A DNA stretch of 37,819 nucleotides from an uncultured Eubacteriales bacterium (lineage in GTDB: Bacteria; Bacillota; Clostridia; Oscillospirales; CAG-272): assembly GCA_900547725.1 (NCBI GenBank), contig URHR01000011.1, forward strand, positions 1 through 37,819, in the 5' to 3' direction. The position numbers and the translations under genes are program-made. The notes below the pieces were generated by a model. That model made no database searches. It was not told where the DNA came from and worked only from the letters and a program-made list of their open reading frames with translations. The first letter of the stretch is position 1, and the number at the start of each line of letters is the position of its first letter. Shown in pieces: positions 24,738-30,503 of the stretch.

Positions 24738-25736
24738 ATGAGAATGACAACCGATTTGAATCTGAATCAGACTCCCGTGACCGCCCCGGTCAAGGAGCCG
24801 AAAAGAAAGAAAATTGCATCCCTTGACCGCCGTAAGGCGCGCGCGGGATGGCTGTTCATCCTGCCGTTCCTGATCGGCTTTGTGTTGATCTACCTGCCGA
24901 TGGTCAAGGATTCCATCGTGTTCAGCTTTTCCAAGATCAACACCGCCACAGGAGGCGGCTCGTACACCACCGAATTTGTCGGGTGGGATAACTACAAGGA
25001 AGCGCTTCTGGTCGACCCCGACTTCGTGCAAACGTTGGTTTCGGGACTGAAGCAGTTGGCGTTTGATATTCCCGCAATCATTATTTTCTCGCTGTTCATG
25101 GCGGTGATGCTGAATCAGAACATGGCGGGGCGCGGCGTGTTCCGTGCAATCTTCTTCATTCCCGTTATTCTGTCAACGGGTATCATGGAATCCATTGCCG
25201 CAAGTGACATCCTTTCCGACTACATGGAGGACTCCTCAGGTATTGATACGGGTACGGGAAGCAGTACGGCGAATGAATTGGTCTCCAGTATGGATCTGCA
25301 AAAGCTGTTTGCCAACATGAAGGTCGGTACGGAAATTGTGGATTATGTGACGGCGGCGATCAACAACATTTACGGAATCGTGAACCGCTCGGGCGTGCAG
25401 ATGCTGATCTTCCTGGCATCGCTCCAGTCGATTTCGCCCGCAATCTACGAATCCTGTAAGATCGACGGCGCAACCGCATGGGAAACCTTCTGGAAGGTCA
25501 CCTTCCCGATGATTACCCCGATGATTCTCGTCAATGCGGTCTACACGATTATCGACTCGTTCACAACCGAGAGCAACGTGGTCATGACCTTCATTTCGAA
25601 GAAGTACTCGTCGTCGAACGGTCAGGTTATCAGTTCGGCAATGTCGTGGATTTACTTCCTGATCGTTATCATCATCGTGTCGGTCATCGCGGCGATCATT
25701 TCGGCGTTTGTATTCTACCAGCGAAAAGCGGAGTAA
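24738..25736 (+). CDS. ABC sugar-type permease, MalF-like (pair 2), with enlarged extracellular loop
   Basis: A 332-aa membrane permease. The first helix is AGWLFILPFLIGFVLIYLPM. The EAA loop reads YESCKIDGATAWETFWKVTF followed by PMITP. Between residues ~152 and 217 there is a hydrophilic insertion rich in Asp, Ser, Thr and Gly (DYMEDSSGIDTGTGSSTANE), in a loop that faces outside in CUT1 permeases. AAAGGAGG is 4 nt before ATG 24738 and 10 nt before ATG 24744, so either start is possible. It pairs with the next gene and follows the DUF5696-like gene by 14 nt. Confidence 0.9.
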   Translation: MRMTTDLNLNQTPVTAPVKEPKRKKIASLDRRKARAGWLFILPFLIGFVLIYLPMVKDSIVFSFSKINTATGGGSYTTEFVGWDNYKEALLVDPDFVQTLVSGLKQLAFDIPAIIIFSLFMAVMLNQNMAGRGVFRAIFFIPVILSTGIMESIAASDILSDYMEDSSGIDTGTGSSTANELVSSMDLQKLFANMKVGTEIVDYVTAAINNIYGIVNRSGVQMLIFLASLQSISPAIYESCKIDGATAWETFWKVTFPMITPMILVNAVYTIIDSFTTESNVVMTFISKKYSSSNGQVISSAMSWIYFLIVIIIVSVIAAIISAFVFYQRKAE

Positions 25737-25749
25737 GGAGGGGAAACGA

Positions 25750-26946
25750 ATGGACGCTCAAATTGAAAAAAAGCCAACGGTCAAGCGGGAATCCAAGAAT
25801 CGGATTCGTGTGGACTTTGACCGGACCCCTCTGAAGGAAAGACTGAAGGCGAAGTTCCTGAACCTCTACTTTCTGACCAAGGTGGTCTACTGGATCTTCC
25901 GCATGGTTCTGCTGATCGGAATTTCCTACATCGTGATCTATCCGTTCATCTCGAAGATCGCGGGCTCTTTCATGGCACCCGAGGACTTCGTGGACGTAAC
26001 GGTTCGCCTGATCCCGAAGCATTTCTCGCTCGACATCTACCGCGCCATCATTGAAGAGCTGAACTATTGGTCGGCGTTCCGTAATACCTTTATCCTGTCG
26101 TTCAGCTGCGCAATCATTCAGACTCTGATCTGCGCGCTGATCGGCTACGGGTTTGCGAAATTCAAATTCCGCGGCAGAAACATCGTCTTCCTTCTGGTTA
26201 TACTGACGATGATTGTCCCGCACCAGACGCTTCAGCTTTCCATGTTCATGCGCTTCCGTTACTTTGACGTTCTCGGTATTGTGAGATTCTTCAAGGGCGG
26301 CGGAATCGAGGTGTTCGGACACAACATCAAGGATATCGGACCTGGAGTTGCCTCGTTCTTCGAGAAAATCAACATCCTGCCCGATGAGATTAAGCTGTTC
26401 CCGTACACGGAATATGTGCGCGGAAACGCGAGACAGGCATTCAAGGTTACCATGGCGGTCACAGCGGACGGTATCAACCTCATCAACACCTACGTGCCGA
26501 TGGTTCTGCTGTCGCTCGGCGGTCTGGCATTCAAGAACGGCTTGTATATCTTCCTGCTCCGTCAGTTCTTCCGCGGAATTCCGGATGAACTGGAGGAATC
26601 GGCATACATGGACGGCTCGGGTACTTTCCGTACCTTCGTGCAGATCATCCTGCCGCTGTCAATCCCGATGCTGATTACGGTGTTCCTGTTCTCGTTCTGC
26701 TGGCAGTGGACCGACGACTTCTACACCAACCTGTTCTTCGTCACGTCTGATACGAATCTGTTGGTCAAACTCATCAACACGATTCCGACCTCCCTGCGAC
26801 AGGACGGTTTCGCAGGACAGGATCTGTACAACACCGCGATCCGAAACACCTGTGGCTTGATGATTATCGCGCCGCTCGTGGTTCTCTACGCGTTCTGTCA
26901 GAGATTCCTTGTCCAAGGTATCGAGCAATCCGGTCTTGCAAACTGA
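25750..26946 (+). CDS. ABC sugar-type permease, MalG-like (pair 2), with ~70-residue insertion
   Basis: A 398-aa permease, about 110 residues longer than its counterpart at 17711. A charged cytosolic N-terminus of ~45 residues precedes the first helix VLLIGISYIVIYPFISKIAG. The EAA loop reads LEESAYMDGSGTFRTFVQII followed by LPLSIP. Between ~172 and 240, after FMRFRYFDVLGI and before NLINTYVPMVL, lies an insertion with FEKINILPDEIKLFPYTEYV. In ordinary MalG proteins these two segments are nearly adjacent, and the site faces outside. AAGGAGGGG precedes ATG 25750. It is the last gene of the operon. Confidence 0.9.
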   Translation: MDAQIEKKPTVKRESKNRIRVDFDRTPLKERLKAKFLNLYFLTKVVYWIFRMVLLIGISYIVIYPFISKIAGSFMAPEDFVDVTVRLIPKHFSLDIYRAIIEELNYWSAFRNTFILSFSCAIIQTLICALIGYGFAKFKFRGRNIVFLLVILTMIVPHQTLQLSMFMRFRYFDVLGIVRFFKGGGIEVFGHNIKDIGPGVASFFEKINILPDEIKLFPYTEYVRGNARQAFKVTMAVTADGINLINTYVPMVLLSLGGLAFKNGLYIFLLRQFFRGIPDELEESAYMDGSGTFRTFVQIILPLSIPMLITVFLFSFCWQWTDDFYTNLFFVTSDTNLLVKLINTIPTSLRQDGFAGQDLYNTAIRNTCGLMIIAPLVVLYAFCQRFLVQGIEQSGLAN

Positions 26947-26957
26947 TGAAACACGAA

Positions 26958-26990
26958 AAAAGGGCAACCGCCATTGGCGGTTGCCCTTTT
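26958..26990. terminator. Strong bidirectional terminator ending the transporter operon and the DUF6472 gene
   Basis: A perfect 15-bp stem, AAAAGGGCAACCGCC (26958-26972) with GGCGGTTGCCCTTTT (26976-26990), and an ATT loop. On the minus strand a TTTTTT run follows. Confidence 0.95.
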
Positions 26991-26998
26991 GGGTTGCG

Positions 26999-27199
26999 CT
27001 ATATCTGTTTGTGAACGCTCTTGTACTCGTCGTAGAAGCGGTAGAAGGGGCAGGCGGCAGTGCGACCCGAAAGGAAGCGCGACATTTCGTCCTGATCCAG
27101 ATTGACGCGGCAGAAGTTGGCGTCGTAATCCTCGTCGTAATCGTAAAACACACAGCTGTCGCAGGAGCCGACCGATTTTTTTACTTTTCGTTCTTCCAT
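26999..27199 (-). CDS. Small cysteine-containing protein, DUF6472-like
   Basis: A 66-aa acidic cytosolic protein. Cys13 and Cys16 (SCDSCVFY) plus single Cys residues in NFCRVN and AACPFY make a four-Cys pattern that could bind zinc or an Fe-S cluster. The core DLDQ-type segment LDQDEMSRFLSGRTAACPFY and the FYDEYKSVHKQI ending match what I recall of DUF6472, a family of unknown function common in gut Clostridia. GGAGG lies 8 nt before ATG 27199. It has its own promoter and shares the terminator with the transporter operon, so no functional link to its neighbours is implied. Confidence 0.85.
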   Translation of the reverse strand: MEERKVKKSVGSCDSCVFYDYDEDYDANFCRVNLDQDEMSRFLSGRTAACPFYRFYDEYKSVHKQI

Positions 27200-27237
27200 G
27201 ATTCCACCTCCGTGTGTATTTGGGTTTCCCCATCTTT

Positions 27238-27266
27238 ATTATACCGCATTCCGGCGGAAAAGTAAA
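27238..27266 (-). promoter_or_regulatory. Promoter of the DUF6472-like gene
   Basis: Minus strand TTTACT (27266-27261), 17-bp spacer, TATAAT (27243-27238). Confidence 0.7.
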
Positions 27267-27308
27267 GGGCTTTTCGGAATTTTTTCGGATATTGCAACGC
27301 GAAACGGT

Positions 27309-27339
27309 CGATACTGGCAGTATCGGCTTTTATTTTTTT
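27309..27339 (+). terminator. Terminator-like hairpin in the leader of the MBOAT gene, possible attenuator
   Basis: CGATACT (27309-27315), loop GGC, AGTATCG (27319-27325), followed by GCTTTTATTTTTTT. It ends only about 4 nt before the AAAGGGG ribosome site of the gene at 27359. It might cut off transcription into the O-acyltransferase operon. I cannot find a clear plus-strand promoter upstream. Confidence 0.5.
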
Positions 27340-27358
27340 GCAGAAAGGGGCGCGGCGC

Positions 27359-28696
27359 ATGACCTTTTCTTCCCTTATATTCCTGTTTGCTTTCCTCCCG
27401 CTTACGCTTGCGGCGTACTATCTGTTCCCGCGCGGGTGGCGGAATGCGGTTCTGCTCGCGGCGGGACTGCTTTTCTGCGCGTGGGATCGTCCCGCTTCGC
27501 TGTTGCCGCTCCTGTGGGAAACGCTCGCGGCGTATTGCTTTGCACGCCTGTTTGCGCGGTCGGGACGGCGGGTGTGGCTCTGGGGTGGCGTTGCCTGCGT
27601 GACCGCGCCGCTTTTGCTTTTCAAATATACTCCGTTCGGCTCTTCTTACGGTTTGCCGCAGGGGATCTCCTTTTATACCTTCGCCCTGCTTTCCTACCTT
27701 GCGGATGTCAGCCGCGGGCGGGCGGAGGCGGAGCGGAATCCGCTTCTCTTCGGAACATATGCAACGCTGTTTCCTCTGCTCGGCGCAGGACCGATTCTGC
27801 GTTGGAGCGAGACGCGCGGACAGCTGACCGAACGGCGGGAGTCGCTCATGGCGTTCGGGGTAGGGGTCGGTCGCTTCTGTTGCGGACTTGGGAAAAAGCT
27901 GTTGCTCGGGGACGGGCTTGCGGCGGGGTATCGCTACTACCGCGATCTGCTTACCGGTCAGCCGACCGTTCTCGGCGCGTGGATGACCCTGATCTGCTTT
28001 ACGCTCCACCTCTATTTCGATTTTTCCGGCTACACCGACATGGCGCTTGGCGTTGGGCGGATGTTCGGCTTTCGCTTTCCCGAGAATTTCGATTATCCGT
28101 TTCTCGCACGGAGCGTCACCGATTTCTGGCGGCGTTGGCATCTGTCGCTTTCCCGTTGGTTTCGCGACTATGTGTATATCCCACTTGGGGGCAACCGTCG
28201 GGGGCGACTGATGCAATGCCGCAACCTTGCGGCGGTCTGGCTTCTGACGGGCGTGTGGCATGGCGCGGGGTGGAATTTTCTGCTCTGGGGCGGGTACTTC
28301 TGCGTGATTCTGATCTGCGAGCATCTGTTCCTGCGCCGCTTTCTGGAGCGGTTGCCGTCCTTCCCCGCGCACCTGTACGCGCTGTTTCTGATTCTCGTCA
28401 GCTTTCTGCCGTTTTCCTACCGCGATTGGGCGGGCGGGTGGCAGTGCTTTTGCGCGCTGTTCGGGGTCGGGACGGTTGGCGTGACCTCCGCTGTGACTTC
28501 GTGGCAGGCGCTCCGTCTGCTCCCGCTTCTGGCGATTGCCGCCTTTGGCTCTACGCCCTTGCCGCGCAGAATCTGGGGGCGGTTTGCCTACCGCGTTCCC
28601 GTTGCCCTGCCGATAGGGGCGGTTCTGCTGACGGTTCTGTGCGTGGCGTATCTGCTTGACGCGTCCTTTTTGCCGTTTGCGTATCTGAATTTTTGA
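27359..28696 (+). CDS. MBOAT family O-acyltransferase (AlgI/DltB-like)
   Basis: A 445-aa polytopic membrane protein that should transfer acyl (usually acetyl) groups across the membrane to a surface polymer. Family blocks: N-terminal MTFSSLIFLFAFLPLTLAAY, the GISFYTFALLSYLADV segment, HLYFDFSGYTDMALGVGRMF, DFWRRWHLSLSRWFRDYVYI followed by PLGGNRRG, and the catalytic His in LLTGVWHGAGWNFLLWG (His near residue 300). The AlgI subgroup is indicated by FWRRWH and YIPLGG. ATG 27359 follows AAAGGGG by 8 nt; an earlier in-frame start at 27338 lies in the hairpin's T-run. The next gene, a DHHW protein, is the usual AlgJ/AlgX-like partner. Confidence 0.94.
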   Translation: MTFSSLIFLFAFLPLTLAAYYLFPRGWRNAVLLAAGLLFCAWDRPASLLPLLWETLAAYCFARLFARSGRRVWLWGGVACVTAPLLLFKYTPFGSSYGLPQGISFYTFALLSYLADVSRGRAEAERNPLLFGTYATLFPLLGAGPILRWSETRGQLTERRESLMAFGVGVGRFCCGLGKKLLLGDGLAAGYRYYRDLLTGQPTVLGAWMTLICFTLHLYFDFSGYTDMALGVGRMFGFRFPENFDYPFLARSVTDFWRRWHLSLSRWFRDYVYIPLGGNRRGRLMQCRNLAAVWLLTGVWHGAGWNFLLWGGYFCVILICEHLFLRRFLERLPSFPAHLYALFLILVSFLPFSYRDWAGGWQCFCALFGVGTVGVTSAVTSWQALRLLPLLAIAAFGSTPLPRRIWGRFAYRVPVALPIGAVLLTVLCVAYLLDASFLPFAYLNF

Positions 28697-28717
28697 TTTT
28701 CGGAAGGAGACCGAGCA

Positions 28718-29875
28718 ATGAAACAATCCGTCACGGTTTGCGCAATCCTGTTCTGCGTGTTGCTGTTCGGCATGGCGATCACATTCCGGCTGATGCCGAA
28801 AAAAGACTTTTCCGCCGTGGAAAAGCGGGCGCTTCAAACGCGCCCGAAGCCGGATATGGCGTCGCTTCTCTCGGGTAGTTACACCGACCGCCTGTCGGAC
28901 TTTTACGCCGATCAATTCCCGTTTCGCACCGCATGGGTCGGGCTGAAGGGACAGGCGGAAATCCTGCTTGGAAAGGGGGAGAACAACGGTATTCTGCTCG
29001 GTTCGGGCGGTCGGCTTGCACGGCGGAAATTCCGGATGCTGACCCCGGGTGGCGCTGTGGGGGATGCCGATTTCATCTCACCGGCGCAGGTCACGGCGGC
29101 GTGCGACGGAATTATACGCGCGGCAGATAGGTTATCTGTGCCGTTTGCGGTGCTTCTGACGGGGCGGAACATTGACGTTTGCCCCTCTGCGTTCTCCTAT
29201 CCGACCGATTTCTCCGACGAGTTGAACGAAGCGGTGCAGTCCCGTCTGCGGGGAAAGGTTGCCGCGCCGGATCTGATCCCGCTGTTCCGTGCGGGCGGGG
29301 AGGGGCTTTACTACCGCACCGATCATCACTGGACGACAGCGGGAGCGTATCTCGGTTACTGTGCGGCGATGGAAGCGCTCGGGCAGGGAAATGCGATTCT
29401 GCCGTCCACGGCGTTTCGCCGAGAGGTGGTGTCCTCGTCCTTTTACGGCACGCTTTGGGCGGCGGGCGGGATGGAGTGGGTTCCGCCCGACTCGGTGGAG
29501 GTCTGGTATCGCGGCAACGAGTCGGATTTTACCGTGACGGCGGACGGGCGGGAGTTGGGCGGTTTCTACGCGTTCTCACGGTTGGAAAGCGGTGACGGTT
29601 ACGCAATCTTTCTGGACGGAACGCACGATGTGGTAACGGTTCGGAAGCAGGGGGAGGCACGTCCTCGCTTATTGGTTATCCGCGACAGTTTTGCCTCGAG
29701 TCTTGCGCCCTTTCTCGCGCAGCACTACGATCTGGTTCTGCTGAATCTTTCTTCTACGCGCTCCGATTTCACCGCCGTTTCTGCTCTCGCAACGGAATAC
29801 GATGCCGATGCGGTGCTTCTGGTATACACGCTCGAAAACTTGCTGACGGCGGACAAATTACCGAGGTTGAGGTAA
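28718..29875 (+). CDS. DHHW family protein (AlgJ/AlgX-like SGNH-type, polysaccharide O-acetylation partner)
   Basis: A 385-aa protein with an N-terminal signal anchor (TVCAILFCVLLFGMAITFRL) and an extracellular catalytic-type domain. The family motif TDHHWTTAGAYLGY lies near residues 200-213. The Ser-containing block VIRDSFASSLAPFLAQHYD lies near 320, and RLSDFYADQFPFRTAWVGLK near 60 is the typical N-terminal block. AlgJ/AlgX relatives take acetyl groups delivered by the MBOAT protein and place them on a polysaccharide. AAGGAGA precedes ATG 28718 by 8 nt. Its TAA stop is shared with the first bases of an inverted structured repeat, which then forms the start of its 3' untranslated region. Confidence 0.9.
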   Translation: MKQSVTVCAILFCVLLFGMAITFRLMPKKDFSAVEKRALQTRPKPDMASLLSGSYTDRLSDFYADQFPFRTAWVGLKGQAEILLGKGENNGILLGSGGRLARRKFRMLTPGGAVGDADFISPAQVTAACDGIIRAADRLSVPFAVLLTGRNIDVCPSAFSYPTDFSDELNEAVQSRLRGKVAAPDLIPLFRAGGEGLYYRTDHHWTTAGAYLGYCAAMEALGQGNAILPSTAFRREVVSSSFYGTLWAAGGMEWVPPDSVEVWYRGNESDFTVTADGRELGGFYAFSRLESGDGYAIFLDGTHDVVTVRKQGEARPRLLVIRDSFASSLAPFLAQHYDLVLLNLSSTRSDFTAVSALATEYDADAVLLVYTLENLLTADKLPRLR

Positions 29876-30078
29876 GACCTTGGGGCGTTGCCCCAAGCCC
29901 CACTTAGGGGACTTCTTCTGGAGAAGTCCCCTAAGAACCTTCAAGACCTTCACTGCAATTGGGTTATTGATTCTATCTTTACATTGTGCGGATTTTGAAT
30001 GTTGCCATATTCCGTGCTATGAATTCCGGCTGCTAAGGCTTACGCCTCGCTCCCGCTACCGGATAGAAGTGGTAGGGA
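29876..30078 (-). repeat. Structured dispersed repeat, copy 3 (inverted)
   Basis: Read on the minus strand it matches copies 1 and 2: CTATCCGGTAGCGG, AGCAGCCGGAATTC, TAGCACGGAATATGGC and a GGTCTT end. Its hairpins have other sequences but remain paired: AGGC/GCCT (30036-30039/30044-30047), CTTAGGGGACTTC/GAAGTCCCCTAAG (29903-29915/29923-29935) and CTTGGGGC/GCCCCAAG (29879-29886/29890-29897). On the plus strand the latter two lie directly after the DHHW gene's stop and could stop transcription. Confidence 0.85.
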
Positions 30079-30111
30079 AGTTAGTTTGTGGACGGGGGCG
30101 GGGTGGAATGC

Positions 30112-30194
30112 GGGGCGCTCCCTGCGGATTGCGCCCCTGTAAGGAGCGTAGTCCGTTGGAAATATGTTGTAGGGAACGACCCATGTGTCGTTCC
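30112..30194. repeat. Two short palindromic repeats
   Basis: GGGGCGC (30112-30118) pairs with GCGCCCC (30131-30137). GGAACGAC (30173-30180) pairs with GTCGTTCC (30187-30194) and matches the core of the palindrome at 5291-5312. The remainder of 30195-30334 holds no gene that I can support. Confidence 0.6.
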
Positions 30195-30334
30195 GCACCG
30201 TTTGTCGGTTACATTGCCGCGAATGGATTCTATCCCACAGAACGTTATACGCTCTGTGTCATTTCAAACCAAACAAACGCCAGTGGCACTATGTTCGCAC
30301 CCCAAAATGTCTGCGTTGAAAGTTTTGAGGGAGT

Positions 30335-30402
30335 CCAGAGGGGTGACGGTTGCTTGCAACCGTCAGTAGCGAAGCGTTGCTTTCCTTAAAAGCCCCCTCT
30401 GG
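30335..30402 (+). repeat. Nested-hairpin repeat (second copy of the insert seen at 12-63)
   Basis: Outer stem CCAGAGGGG (30335-30343) with CCCCTCTGG (30394-30402). Inner stem TGACGGTTGC (30344-30353) with GCAACCGTCA (30356-30365), then GTAGCGAAGCGTTGC and an AAAAG. The inner part matches the copy at the window start with a paired A-T to G-C change. The outer stem is entirely different in sequence yet complementary. Confidence 0.8.
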
Positions 30403-30442
30403 CGCATCCCCTCGGCAGAATGACAATATTTGCGGCGCGAGG

Positions 30443-30471
30443 TTGACAAAAGGCTGTCTTTGTGATATAAT
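30443..30471 (+). promoter_or_regulatory. Promoter of dxs
   Basis: TTGACA (30443-30448), 17-bp spacer, TATAAT (30466-30471), consensus in both boxes. It starts about 40 bp after the nested-hairpin repeat. Confidence 0.9.
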
Positions 30472-30503
30472 TATATTCAATACAAAACAGAAGAAAGGGG
30501 CTG

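Noticed and set aside
20857..24750. Antisense open frame of about 1297 codons opposite the DUF5696-like gene
   Set aside because: It is a shadow caused by codon bias; the sense strand has a signal peptide, ribosome site and operon context, and the antisense product shows no domain.
27239..28915. Minus-strand open frame of about 558 codons opposite the MBOAT gene
   Set aside because: Arg/Pro/Gln-rich shadow translation without domains; the sense strand encodes clear MBOAT motifs.
29876..30412. CRISPR array in the repeat-rich intergenic region
   Set aside because: The repeats are diverse palindromic elements without regular spacing or identical direct repeats.
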